Assembly (NCBI GenBank): GCA_045123075.1
Contig: JBGVIJ010000037.1
Location: forward strand, 1-30,990
Length of the DNA: 30,990 nt
From: JAHHUH01 sp045123075
Lineage (GTDB): Bacteria > Bacillota > Negativicutes > Acidaminococcales > Acidaminococcaceae
Direction of reading: 5' to 3'
In this document: positions 14,600-24,000 of the stretch, one piece after another
How positions within the stretch are numbered: the stretch's first letter is position 1
How the letters are laid out: each line of letters begins with the position of its first letter
Notes under the pieces: generated by a model
Databases searched by the model: none
Seen by the model: the letters and a program-made list of their open reading frames with translations, nothing else
Told to the model about the DNA's origin: nothing
Translations under genes and position numbers: made by a program

Positions 14600-16207
14600 T
14601 TAACTTTTAATACTAATTCTTCCCTCACCAAAAGGATTTGCGTACTCTTCGCCAACACGTGCATTCAAATGATTTTGAATGTACTCAATCACAACTTCTG
14701 CATCGGTCATGTTCTCATCCATAAAAAGTACCTTGCCATTTTTCAGCATGGTCATTCCGTCGCCGTTCTTTTCTAACAGATAAGTAATGGTCGCTACGGA
14801 ATAAAGCTTGCTCAAGTCTAAAGGCTTGCCTGCAACTTTCACGTTATGCACGCGGTAAGCACCAGCAACTTTTACAAAAGCACCTTTTTCGTTCAGCACA
14901 ATGGTACTCGGCTTGGAAGCGTCAACCTCGTAAGTAAGATTAGACACGTGCAAGAAACTACCACTTTCTCTAGGATAATTACGCACGCCCATTTCCAGAG
15001 CATCTAAAATTTGTTGACCGCTCAGCTCTTTCACAGCACAGCTATTACCAAAAGGCAGCACTTCCAAAATATCCTTATAAGTAAATACCCCCTGAGATAT
15101 ATCCTTACGAATATCGCCACCATTGATAATGCCAATATCTGCATTTAAAACCTTACGCAGTGCATCAGCAACAAGGCTGCCCATATTACATTCATGACTG
15201 CGCACTAAGCGTTTGCCGGTTTCAGGATGATTTACATATAAAGGAACCACTGCTTCACCCAAAGGTTGCTTTAAAATTTCTTCAAAGGCAGCTTTTTCTT
15301 GGGCAATTAGATCTTCCAAAGCAGTATCTTTATTTTGCAATCCGCTGATAAGCTTAGTTGTTAACTTACCATCTGAGGAAATGGTAAGCTGACCAATATT
15401 TTTCAGCTTCGTTCCGGTTTGAGTAATGAGTATGTCTTTACCAAGTTTATCCTGCACAATGGTAACAGGGTTAACTTCGTGAGAATGCCCGTCAATAATT
15501 ACATCAACGCCACTTACATTTTGTGCAACTGCTACGCTACTCCACCGCTCTTGGGAACCATTGACACCTAAATGAGCAACAAGTATTACGTAATCAACTT
15601 GCTTACGCACTTTATTAACAGTCTCTTGAATTTGCTTATAGAGCTTCGCCCCAGTCAAATCTTCACAAAAACTGTAGATGTATTTGCCATTTCCATCTTG
15701 GAAAAATGTCGGAGTACTACTAGATAAAGAAGAAGGAGTAGTCACACCAATAAAAGCAATCTTAGTTTCACCAAAGCTCATAATTTTATAAGCTGGCAAA
15801 ACAGTTTTGCCACGCTTGTCTAAAAAATTACAGCTATAGTAACCACAATCCAGCTTCTTTGCCAATTCCAAGAAGCGCTCCATTCCGTAGTCATATTCAT
15901 GATTGCCGGGAATAGCAAAATCATAACCAATGGCGTTCATCAAATTGGTAAATACTTCGCCACTGGAAAGCTTACCAATGGGAGAACCTTGAATGGCATC
16001 CCCTGCATCTACCAATGCAACGTAAGGAGTTGTTTTCAAAACATCCTTCTTATATTGGGAAAGACCAGTTAAGCCTTCGTTATCATCTATAGCACAGTGA
16101 ATATCGTTAGTATATAAAATAACAATATCCTTATCTGCCGCAAATGCATTTAACGGCAAAAGGGTTGCTACAAGGAGGCACAAGCTAAGAAAAATATTTT
16201 GAAGCAT
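14600..16207 (-). CDS. Secreted 5'-nucleotidase / metallophosphoesterase (UshA family)
   Basis: This 535-residue two-domain enzyme hydrolyses nucleotides or related phosphoesters outside the cytoplasm. The signal peptide MLQNIFLSLCLLVATLLPLNAFA is cleaved before ADKDI. The metallophosphoesterase domain has ILYTNDIHC, DAGDAIQG, IPGNHEYDYG, LVAHLG and DGHSHEV. The C-terminal nucleotidase domain has NMGSLVADALR, INGGDIRKDI, and a substrate-stacking region near GNSCAVKELSG. I chose the ATG at 16207, which has AAGGTGAG just upstream; the frame stays open to 16324, but that stretch overlaps the TPM gene. It lies 10 bp after the TPM protein gene and is the last gene of a four-gene operon. Confidence 0.92.
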   Translation of the reverse strand: MLQNIFLSLCLLVATLLPLNAFAADKDIVILYTNDIHCAIDDNEGLTGLSQYKKDVLKTTPYVALVDAGDAIQGSPIGKLSSGEVFTNLMNAIGYDFAIPGNHEYDYGMERFLELAKKLDCGYYSCNFLDKRGKTVLPAYKIMSFGETKIAFIGVTTPSSLSSSTPTFFQDGNGKYIYSFCEDLTGAKLYKQIQETVNKVRKQVDYVILVAHLGVNGSQERWSSVAVAQNVSGVDVIIDGHSHEVNPVTIVQDKLGKDILITQTGTKLKNIGQLTISSDGKLTTKLISGLQNKDTALEDLIAQEKAAFEEILKQPLGEAVVPLYVNHPETGKRLVRSHECNMGSLVADALRKVLNADIGIINGGDIRKDISQGVFTYKDILEVLPFGNSCAVKELSGQQILDALEMGVRNYPRESGSFLHVSNLTYEVDASKPSTIVLNEKGAFVKVAGAYRVHNVKVAGKPLDLSKLYSVATITYLLEKNGDGMTMLKNGKVLFMDENMTDAEVVIEYIQNHLNARVGEEYANPFGEGRISIKS

Positions 16208-16217
16208 TTTTCTCACC

Positions 16218-16973
16218 TTAGTACCCTCCGCCACCGCCGCCGTGACCACCACTTCCTCCACCGTGATGACCATTACCTCGCGGACTAGGTACAGCAACAA
16301 CGTTGCTATACACATAAGTATCACTACTATCTTTCAGTTCAAAACTGCGCTCATCCAAATACGCATCTGCCGCAACTGCAGCGTTCACATTGCTCATAGA
16401 ATTAATCAAGCTTCTGCGGACAGATTTAGTAAAGATAAACGCACCAAAGAGTGCAAAGACAAGGGCAGGCTCGTTAGGAAAAGGCTTTTCTTTTTTAACG
16501 GGCTTGCCATTTTTTGCGTAATAAGCAAGCAAATCATTTGCCTTGGAAACGTAAACCTTGTAAGCGTTGGCATAGTCACCGTTGGAAAGATAAGTAACGA
16601 AAGCCTTGCTCATATAATTTACTGCATCATTTGTACCGGTAATATCTTTCAACTTGCTGTCGGTGCTGATGTACCATTTACGTTGGTCGGTAACTTGGAG
16701 CAGTACCATATTGCCTTTCGCACCATCGTTGTACACATCATCTACAAGTTTGTTGGCATAAGCTGCCATACTATTATTGCCAATGGAAGGCATAGTCACA
16801 ACTGCCACACGCACGTTATGAGCTTTCTCCACTTGCTCTAAAACTTGCAACACTTCACGCTCTTGACGAGGGCTAAGCAAATCAGCATTATCTACCAAAC
16901 TTGAAGCAGCCAACGCCACACCATGAATAAAAAGCGCCGCCAACACAGTCAAAATAAAAAGTATTTTTTTCAT
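16218..16973 (-). CDS. TPM-domain exported/membrane protein (YdjH-like)
   Basis: This 251-residue protein has a signal peptide (MKKILFILTVLAALFIHGVALAA). A TPM domain follows (about 25-150; LVDNADLLSPRQEREV, VRVAVVTM, GNMVLLQVTDQRKWYIS). A hydrophobic segment near 170-185 (PALVFALFGAFIF) is likely a membrane anchor. The tail is extremely Gly-rich with interspersed His (GHHGGGSGGHGGGGGGY), a common end for TPM proteins. The known role of TPM domains is phosphatase-like or assembly related and is poorly settled. It lies between the zinc-ribbon membrane protein (12 bp upstream) and the nucleotidase. The order SPFH, zinc-ribbon, TPM resembles the ydjI/ydjG/ydjH genes of Bacillus subtilis, which are linked there with PspA envelope-stress functions. 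Confidence 0.82.
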   Translation of the reverse strand: MKKILFILTVLAALFIHGVALAASSLVDNADLLSPRQEREVLQVLEQVEKAHNVRVAVVTMPSIGNNSMAAYANKLVDDVYNDGAKGNMVLLQVTDQRKWYISTDSKLKDITGTNDAVNYMSKAFVTYLSNGDYANAYKVYVSKANDLLAYYAKNGKPVKKEKPFPNEPALVFALFGAFIFTKSVRRSLINSMSNVNAAVAADAYLDERSFELKDSSDTYVYSNVVAVPSPRGNGHHGGGSGGHGGGGGGY

Positions 16974-16985
16974 TTGGCAACCTCC

Positions 16986-18095
16986 CTATTTCATAATGGT
17001 ATTGGACAAAAGCAGATACAGCACTACGAAAGCAACGATGAACGCTCCTGCAGAATAAAGCATCAACTTATTCTTATCCGCAGGCAAACTGCCAACCAAG
17101 CGTCCAGTTTGACCGTTCATCATAAAAGTATAAGGCTTGCCTTCGTATTGGGTAGTAAGTATCCAAACAGGAACCATTGCGTACTGCACTGTACCGTTCT
17201 CTTTGAAAACGGCGCACTGCTCCATTTGACGGGTACGCATAAAACCGGTAACAGTATTTTCAAGACAACCTTCTGCACTGCGGCACACACGCTCATCAGC
17301 ACGAGCAACAGCAGCTTCCGCATCAACATCGTACTTATCTGCCAAAAAGCCACTTAAATAAGCAGAACTAAAGGGCACAAGCTCACTGTAATCGAAAGGC
17401 TCAATGCTTTCCATATAACTGTCGTCCATCTTCTTACTGCCATCAACGGGAATACGCTCAAAACGCATAGTTCCGCTACGTTCACAACGGTAAACGCTAG
17501 TAGTGGTAATAATTTCGTCAGGAGTTGTTACCACCATATCGTTTTCGCCCTTGTAAACACCACTTGCACTAATATCGGAATTGAACAACCAAAAAGGCAC
17601 ATACATCCCTTGAATCGCCTGCACGCGATTATTAGCAGTAAATTTGTCAGGCAAAAGCTTCTTTCCTTTATAAAATTCTTCCAAAGCAGCGACTGCTTCT
17701 TCCTTAGTTTTCTTAAAAGGAATTACAAAATCAGGCTTTAGCATTCCACTAAAGCGACTGGGAAGCATCGTAGGATTACCACAGTAGCAACATTCAGTTG
17801 CCATAGTGTTTTCATCGCAGACAATCTCCGCGCCGCAACTGGAGCAGGTAAAAGCGTGCATGTGCGCCAGCTCTTCTTCACTCCATTTGCTACCAGCTTC
17901 TTCCGTATGCCAGGTTGCTTCCTTAGCCGCACGGTTCTTCGCCGCCTGAGCCTGCTCTTTATCGTAAATATCATCTAAAGTTTCAATTTTAAAAACTGTG
18001 TCACAATACTCGCACTTAATTGTATCAGTGCTGGGAATATACCCAATGGGTGCGCCACAGCTCGGGCATTTATAGCTTACGGTATGGGCCGCCAT
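16986..18095 (-). CDS. Double zinc-ribbon membrane protein (YdjG-like)
   Basis: This 369-residue protein has two N-terminal zinc ribbons: C10-x2-C13 with C28-x2-C31, and a second in FTCSSCGAEIVC with CCYCGNP near residue 105. A beta-rich middle (about 120-330; PFKKTKEEA, MYVPFWLFNSDISA, PVWILTTQYEGKPYTF) follows. It ends in one membrane helix (LMLYSAGAFIVAFVVLYLLL). A DEDxY-like C-terminal signal is absent. Genes of this build sit beside SPFH and TPM genes in the B. subtilis ydjGHI set and in many Firmicutes, where they are thought to act at the membrane. It lies 17 bp after the SPFH gene and 12 bp before the TPM gene. The biochemical role is unknown. Confidence 0.8.
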   Translation of the reverse strand: MAAHTVSYKCPSCGAPIGYIPSTDTIKCEYCDTVFKIETLDDIYDKEQAQAAKNRAAKEATWHTEEAGSKWSEEELAHMHAFTCSSCGAEIVCDENTMATECCYCGNPTMLPSRFSGMLKPDFVIPFKKTKEEAVAALEEFYKGKKLLPDKFTANNRVQAIQGMYVPFWLFNSDISASGVYKGENDMVVTTPDEIITTTSVYRCERSGTMRFERIPVDGSKKMDDSYMESIEPFDYSELVPFSSAYLSGFLADKYDVDAEAAVARADERVCRSAEGCLENTVTGFMRTRQMEQCAVFKENGTVQYAMVPVWILTTQYEGKPYTFMMNGQTGRLVGSLPADKNKLMLYSAGAFIVAFVVLYLLLSNTIMK

Positions 18096-18112
18096 TTTAC
18101 ACCTCGAAAAAA

Positions 18113-19459
18113 TTATTGTTTATCTGCGTCATTGAAAATGTCGCCACATTCAGGACAGAAGCGAGGCGGATTTGCCGGGTCTTCCGGTTCCCAACCACAT
18201 TTATCACATTTATAAAGAGGTGCGTTTGCAGGCTTCTTCGCACCGCATTCACCACAGAACTTACCTTTATTAATAGCACCGCATGCGCAAGTCCAGCCAC
18301 CAGTAGCTACAGGAACAGGTTTTTTAGCACCACATTCACCGCAGAACTTACCATTATTTACAGTGCCGCACGCACACTTCCAACCGTCAGCAGGAGCTTG
18401 TTGTTGAACAGGTTGTGCTGCTTGAGCCTGTTGAGCTTGTTGTTGACCCATTGCAAACAAATCTGCTGCGTTCATGCCACCAGCGTTATTTGCCATGTTC
18501 ATACCCATAAAGCCCATTGCCGCGCCCATATTACCTTCGTTAGCAGCAGCAGCCTTCATTGCTTCTGCTTGTGCGCCAACGAGATGCGCTGCAGCCATGT
18601 TCGGATTGCGGAACGCTGCATTGCGTTGGAGCTCTTTAATCATTTGTTCATCTTCATCGCTTGCTTTTACGCTGCTCACACCAAAGCTTACGATTTCGAT
18701 ACCACGCAGTTCGCTCCATTTTTTGCTCAGCACATCGTTCAACGCAGTTGCCAATTCCATAGTATGACCAGGAAGCGCACTGTAACGAATGCCCATCGCA
18801 GAAATCTTCGCAAAAGCAGGTTGCAAAGCAGTCATCAACTCAGTTTTAAGTTGGCCATCAATTTCGCTACGGTTATAATCAGCTTCCACATTGCCACATA
18901 CGTTGGTGTAAAACAAAATCGGATTAGTCACGCGATAGCTGTATTCACCAAAGCAACGAATAGCAATATCGATATCAAGACCAACATTATTATCTACCAC
19001 ACGGAAAGGCACAGCACTGGGAGTACCGTACTTGTTGCCCATGATTTCTTTGATGTTGAAGTAGTAAACTCTTTGGTCTTTACCAGGATCGCCACCAAAA
19101 GTAAAGCGTTTACCAATTTGACGGAACACGTCCATAATACCACTGCCCAAATCGCCTGCAAAAATGGAAGGCTCAGTGGATTGGTCATAAATATATTCGC
19201 CAGGTTCAGCGCACAAATCTACAACCTTGCCTTGTTCAACGATAATCATTGCTTGACCTTCGTTAACAGCGATACGAGAACCATTGCTGATAATATTAGC
19301 TTCACCGCTAGTGTTGGAGCTTCTGCCTTCACTGCTCAATCGCTTTTGACCTTTGGTAACAAGCACGTCGCTTGCCAAACTATCACAATATATAAACTCT
19401 TTCCATTGGTCGCCCAATACGCCACCAACAGCACCCATACCAGCTTTAATAAGACCCAT
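18113..19459 (-). CDS. SPFH-domain protein with three C-terminal zinc ribbons (YdjI-like)
   Basis: This 448-residue protein has a bacterial SPFH/band-7 type region (about 15-285; FIYCDSLASDVLVTKGQKRL, IIVEQGKVVDLCAEPGEYIY, VSFGVSSVKASDEDE). A Met/Ala/Gln-rich low-complexity linker follows (about 290-357). Three zinc ribbons end the chain: C362/C364/C373/C376, C391/C393/C402/C405, and C418/C421/C435/C438. The first two are near-identical tandem copies of about 28 residues. Homologues are often labelled virion core protein or YdjI. It is the first gene of the operon, with an AAAGGAGG ribosome binding site 8 nt before the ATG. No pspA gene is adjacent. Confidence 0.85.
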   Translation of the reverse strand: MGLIKAGMGAVGGVLGDQWKEFIYCDSLASDVLVTKGQKRLSSEGRSSNTSGEANIISNGSRIAVNEGQAMIIVEQGKVVDLCAEPGEYIYDQSTEPSIFAGDLGSGIMDVFRQIGKRFTFGGDPGKDQRVYYFNIKEIMGNKYGTPSAVPFRVVDNNVGLDIDIAIRCFGEYSYRVTNPILFYTNVCGNVEADYNRSEIDGQLKTELMTALQPAFAKISAMGIRYSALPGHTMELATALNDVLSKKWSELRGIEIVSFGVSSVKASDEDEQMIKELQRNAAFRNPNMAAAHLVGAQAEAMKAAAANEGNMGAAMGFMGMNMANNAGGMNAADLFAMGQQQAQQAQAAQPVQQQAPADGWKCACGTVNNGKFCGECGAKKPVPVATGGWTCACGAINKGKFCGECGAKKPANAPLYKCDKCGWEPEDPANPPRFCPECGDIFNDADKQ

Positions 19460-19607
19460 AATCTTTTCCTCCTTTTATGAATAACCACATATTAATTTTA
19501 AAATAGATATCTTTGTATAATTCTCCGAGGTTTGCTTTTTTCCCTTGTTCAGTTTAATTTAAATATTTGTCAAATCAATGTTTTGCGTAAAATATTTTTT
19601 AAAATAA

Positions 19608-19633
19608 AAAGAGGAGATATTACTCTCCTCTTT
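19608..19633 (-). terminator. Terminator of the exported-protein operon
   Basis: The stem AAAGAGGAG pairs with CTCCTCTTT-type sequence around an AT-rich loop. It is followed on the minus strand by a T-rich run (TTTTTATTTT). It lies 14 bp beyond the 52-aa gene's stop. Confidence 0.85.
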
Positions 19634-19646
19634 AGTGCTTGTGAAA

Positions 19647-19805
19647 TTATTTTTTTGCTTCTTGTTCTTCCAGCATCATACGCATGCAGGAAACAAGGCT
19701 TCCTTTTTGACGATGGTTGTTAATGCAAGCACAGCATTTGCCGTGGTTTTCACATTCTACTTTTTTACAGGGGCAGTTTGCTTCGTTACAACGTTCTTTT
19801 TCCAT
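19647..19805 (-). CDS. Small Cys-rich protein, 52 aa (DUF6485-like)
   Basis: This short gene has a strong AGGAGG ribosome binding site about 7 nt before its ATG and a terminator just after its stop. The protein contains eight Cys in a metal-binding style pattern: RCNEANCPCKKVEC, then NHGKCCACINNH and a late SLVSCM. The pattern C-x4-C-x-C, C, HGxCCxC followed by NHR matches what I remember of a small conserved family (DUF6485), whose function is unknown. It is presumably a zinc or Fe-S binding protein, and cytosolic. It lies 11 bp after the 129-aa gene, so it is probably the last gene of that operon. Confidence 0.8.
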   Translation of the reverse strand: MEKERCNEANCPCKKVECENHGKCCACINNHRQKGSLVSCMRMMLEEQEAKK

Positions 19806-19816
19806 TATAGCTCCTC

Positions 19817-20206
19817 CTATTTATAACTTTGCAGTGGTACCAACAACTTACCATAAGTACCTTTACCGTTACTGAGCATCATATTCAGCGCCCACACGCC
19901 TTTATCTGCATCATCTCTGGTCATTGCACATTGCACAGCTCGTTTTGGAGAAGTGTATTCCAAAATGCCTTCCAACTCCAGCAAGCAGAACATATCTTGG
20001 CGCTTCCAAGCATTCAGTCCCAAATCGGAGAACATTACTGTCATCATCAGCATTTCGTCCATACGCCAGCACTCCAGACGATAAGCACGACCATCACTCA
20101 ACGCGCCGTTGTAATAGCCCACGTCCATTACGCCGTCTTCGTTAGGCTCATAGGGTGAAGCCACATAATCTATTCTACTGGGGGCGGGGAATTTTTTAAT
20201 TAACAT
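19817..20206 (-). CDS. Hypothetical 129-aa protein
   Basis: I do not recognise this family. It is a soluble alpha/beta protein without signal peptide, with Met-rich stretches (DEMLMMTVMFSDLG) and aromatic residues. The start ATG at 20206 has AAGGAGA 6 nt upstream and overlaps the end of the exported-protein gene by 11 bp, a sign of coupling. A 52-aa Cys-rich gene follows after 11 bp. Its motif DDADKGVWALNMML near the C-terminus might suggest a ligand-binding fold, but nothing specific can be claimed. Confidence 0.7.
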   Translation of the reverse strand: MLIKKFPAPSRIDYVASPYEPNEDGVMDVGYYNGALSDGRAYRLECWRMDEMLMMTVMFSDLGLNAWKRQDMFCLLELEGILEYTSPKRAVQCAMTRDDADKGVWALNMMLSNGKGTYGKLLVPLQSYK

Positions 20207-20948
20207 TCACAGTCTCCTTTTTATTGGTAATGCCAAAGCTTGCCTCTGCTTCTGCGATACTCTTGTTTTGATAAAATGCATTTACGTCAGTACGTTTATA
20301 CTTGGGCAAACGCTTTTTGATTTCATAATTAACTTTTTCGTTTATCATTTCAATAGCTTCCACGGATGCTGCTTTGTTGCCTAATTTAAAGAACATGGTG
20401 CTAGTTTCACCAACGCGGGTAATTCTGCCGTTATAAAGCGCTTTTCTATTTTTAATATCGAGCATTTTAAAGGGAGCAACCGCTGTCATTTCCTTACCTT
20501 TAGTAAAAGTACTTACCTTATCTTTACGCAACATAGGTTCAATTTGCAGGAAGATTACATAATCAATGTCACTACCTTCGTAAGCATCTAAGATATCTGC
20601 ACGTTCAGCAGTGGTTAAATCTTCAATGCCCATTTCAGCAAGCTGCTTCATATAAGGAGTGCCATCGATAAATTGGTAGATGTAAGGATTAAGAATCACT
20701 TTAAAGTTTTCCATAATCTCTTTATCGATTGATTTATAATAATCAGCTTGGGAATTATTCACATACATTACTGCAACCTTAGGAAGTCGCTCCATTTTTA
20801 CCGAGTTAATGGTAAGCAAGGTTTCTTGGTAGTCTTCATCTTCCAAAACGTATTTCACATACGGGTTGTATTCTTTTTTAGCAGCCAACGCTGTCATACT
20901 TACACATAACATTACTGCGGTCAGGATGAAAATTAAAAGCTTTTTCAT
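20196..20948 (-). CDS. Exported hypothetical protein, 250 aa
   Basis: The N-terminus is a clear signal peptide (MKKLLIFILTAVMLCVSMTALA, cleavage near AKKEY), and no lipobox is present, so the product should be periplasmic. The rest is a mixed alpha/beta soluble protein with PKVAVMYVNNSQADYYKS near residue 56, an IDYVIFLQIEPML strand and a basic C-terminal part with KKRLPKYKRTDVNAFY. The overall pattern (a conserved strand followed by a response to an unknown partner) resembles proteins that assess stress, but I do not recognise the family. It has an extended -10 promoter and an AAGGAGG ribosome binding site. It is the first gene of a three-gene operon with overlapping genes. Confidence 0.75.
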   Translation of the reverse strand: MKKLLIFILTAVMLCVSMTALAAKKEYNPYVKYVLEDEDYQETLLTINSVKMERLPKVAVMYVNNSQADYYKSIDKEIMENFKVILNPYIYQFIDGTPYMKQLAEMGIEDLTTAERADILDAYEGSDIDYVIFLQIEPMLRKDKVSTFTKGKEMTAVAPFKMLDIKNRKALYNGRITRVGETSTMFFKLGNKAASVEAIEMINEKVNYEIKKRLPKYKRTDVNAFYQNKSIAEAEASFGITNKKETVNVN

Positions 20949-20974
20949 AGTCGCACCTCCTTCTCACGAAAAAT

Positions 20975-20983
20975 ATTATACCA
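20975..20983 (-). promoter_or_regulatory. Extended -10 promoter of the exported-protein operon
   Basis: The minus strand reads TGGTATAAT (TGnTATAAT) about 27 bp before the start codon, just after the rpoC terminator. The -35 zone overlaps the terminator's T-run and is poor. Confidence 0.6.
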
Positions 20984-21001
20984 TTTTTAGGACAAAAATA
21001 A

Positions 21002-21037
21002 AATGCACTGCCAAGCTTCTCAGCCTAGCAGTGCATT
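21002..21037 (-). terminator. rpoC terminator
   Basis: AATGCACTGC (21002-21011) pairs with GCAGTGCATT (21028-21037) and is followed on the minus strand by TTATTTTTG. It lies 12 bp beyond the rpoC stop and closes the rpoBC transcript. Confidence 0.88.
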
Positions 21038-21048
21038 ATTTTTATTGA

Positions 21049-24000
21049 TTATTCTTGTTCTTCCGGTTTTTCAACGTTGTATTTGATTTTGATGTCGCGA
21101 TAGCGGCCCATGCCGGTACCAGCAGGAATCAATTTACCAATGATAACGTTTTCTTTCAAGCCAAGCAGCGGATCAACTTTGCCTTTAATAGCAGCGTCGG
21201 TCAATACGCGAGTGGTTTCTTGGAAGGATGCAGCGGAAAGGAAGGAATCGGTAGCCAAAGAAGCTTTGGTAATACCGAGCAAAATGGGACGACCTTCAGC
21301 GGGTTCTTTACCAGCTTCGATGATTTCCGCATTTTGTTCTTCGAATTCTGCTACGTCGATATATTCGCCCGGAAGCATTGTGGTGTCACCGGATTCTTCA
21401 ATACGAACTTTACGCATCATTTGACGAACCATAACTTCAATGTGTTTGCTGTTGATATCTACACCTTGAGATTTATATACGCCAACTACTTGAGATACCA
21501 GGTAGTGTTGAGCAGCTTTCAGGCCGCTGATACGCAATACGTCGTGAGGGTTGAGAGAACCTTCGGTAAGACGATCGCCTTTTTGGATTTCGTCGCCTTC
21601 TTTAACAGAAAGTTTGGAACCGTAAGGAATGGTGTATTCTTGGCCCAAGCCGTCTTCACCGGTTACGATTACGCGACGAGTGCCGCCTTCTTCAACGATG
21701 TGAACAACGCCACTGTTTTCGGTAAGAATACCAGGATGTTTGGGTTTGCGTGCTTCGAACAATTCTTCAACGCGCGGCAAACCTTGGGTGATATCGTCAC
21801 CGCCTGCAACGCCGCCGGTGTGGAAGGTACGCATGGTAAGCTGAGTACCAGGTTCACCGATGGATTGTGCTGCGATGGTACCAACTGCTTCACCAACATC
21901 AACGTTTTTGTTAGTTGCCAGGTTGCGACCATAGCATTTACGGCAAACGCCAAATTTGGATTTACAGGTGAGTACGCTACGAACTTTAACTTTAGTACGA
22001 ATCTTGCAAATAGCTTCTGCCATTGCTTCGGTAACGTATTCGTTGATGTGATAGAGTACGTTGCCTTCGTCATCGCAGATGTCTTCTGCTAAGTTACGAC
22101 CGATGATACGGTTGAAGAGAGATTCGATAACAGTTTCTTTATTTTTGCCTTCGGTAATTGCTTCAACTTCGATACCAGCAATATCGTTATTGCGGATACG
22201 CATTTCTTTAACAGTACCGTCAGCCAAGATTGCGTCGATGATTTCTACGGTCATAGTGGAGCCAGCAGCTGCCATTACTTCGCCTTCACCGTTTACGATG
22301 TCGATTGCAACTTCTTTACCGTCGAAGTTATGAACCATAGCTTCTTTCAATACGCCATTAGCATATTCGTCGCTAATGTTGATACGTACAGTTTCGGTTT
22401 CTTCACCGTTCATATCGTCATCGTTGTACAGGGTAACTTCTTCTACTTTCGCAGCGGTCAGTTTGTTGTACAAGTCTTCAGTGATGTTGGTGTCAGCTTC
22501 TGCAATGATGGAACCATCTTCAGCATAAATGCCGGTTGCAAGAGTGCGACCCATGATGTTTTCCATAACTTTGTTTTGGCTGCAGCCAAGAACAGCTTTG
22601 CACAGACGGTTGCGTTCTTTAACGAGGTTCATGCCTACGATATCGCAGTCATCTTCGCGAACGATAACGTCTTGAGCAACGTCTACCAGACGACGGGTCA
22701 AGTAACCGGAGTCAGCGGTACGCAGTGCGGTATCCGCCAAACCTTTACGAGCACCGTGAGTAGAAATAAAGTATTCCAAAATGGACAAGCCTTCACGGAA
22801 GTTTGCTTTGATAGGACGGTCGATGATTTTACCGGTCGGATCGGCCATCAAACCACGCATACCAGCCAGCTGACGAATTTGTTGGGTGTTACCGCGCGCA
22901 CCGGAGTTAGCCATCATGTAAACGCTGTTGAATTTATCCATGGTGGATGCCATCAGTTTTTCGGTAACTTTGTCAGTTGCTTTTTCCCACAAAGAGATAA
23001 CTTTACGATAACGTTCTTCATCGCTCATCAAGCCGCGACGGAACAATCTTTCAGTTTTATCAACTTCGCGTTCAGTTGCTTCCAAGATTTCTGCTTTTTC
23101 TGCAGGAATTTTAATGTCAGAAGTTGCGATGGAGATACCAGCGCGGCAAGCATTGTTGTAACCCATTTTCTTAACAACGTCAAGAATTTCAGCGGTACGC
23201 AAGTTGCCAAACAGTTTGTGTGCTTTAGCAACAAGGTTACCCAATTCTTTTTTGTCCATGAGTTTGCCAAGGTGCCATTCTTCTACGCCATCAGCATTAA
23301 CTTCTTTATGGTAGTAACGCATTTCTTTGGGCAATTCGCCGTTGAAGATGGTGTTACCAACAGTGGTGGTAACAAGGCTCATGCCTTCAGTTTTTTCTTC
23401 GCCAATGATTTGGTCATTGGGAATATATACTTTGATTTGTGCTTGCAACGCAACTACGCCATGGTAGTAAGCCAATTGAGCTTCGTCAACGCTGCTGAAG
23501 CGCATACCTTCACCTTTAGCGCCTTCACGAACGATGGTCAGGTAGTAAGAACCCAAAACCATATCTTGGGAAGGAACTGCTACAGGTTTGCCGTCTTTGG
23601 GAGCCAAGATGTTGTTTACGGAAAGCATGAGCATACGAGCTTCTGCTTGCGCTTCAACAGAAAGGGGCAGATGGACTGCCATTTGGTCACCGTCAAAGTC
23701 AGCGTTGTATGCAGTACAAACGAGGGGATGCAATTTAATTGCACGACCTTCGGAGAGGATGGGTTCAAATGCTTGGATACCCAATCTGTGAAGGGTAGGT
23801 GCACGGTTGAGGAGTACAGGATGTTCTTTGATAACTTCTTCAAGGATATCCCATACGATGGTGCTTGCACGTTCTACCATGCGTTTAGCACTCTTAATGT
23901 TGGTAGCTTCGCCGCTGTTTACCAAACGTTTCATTACGAAAGGTTTGAAAAGTTCCAGAGCCATTTCTTTCGGCAAGCCGCATTGATGCATTTTCAGTTC

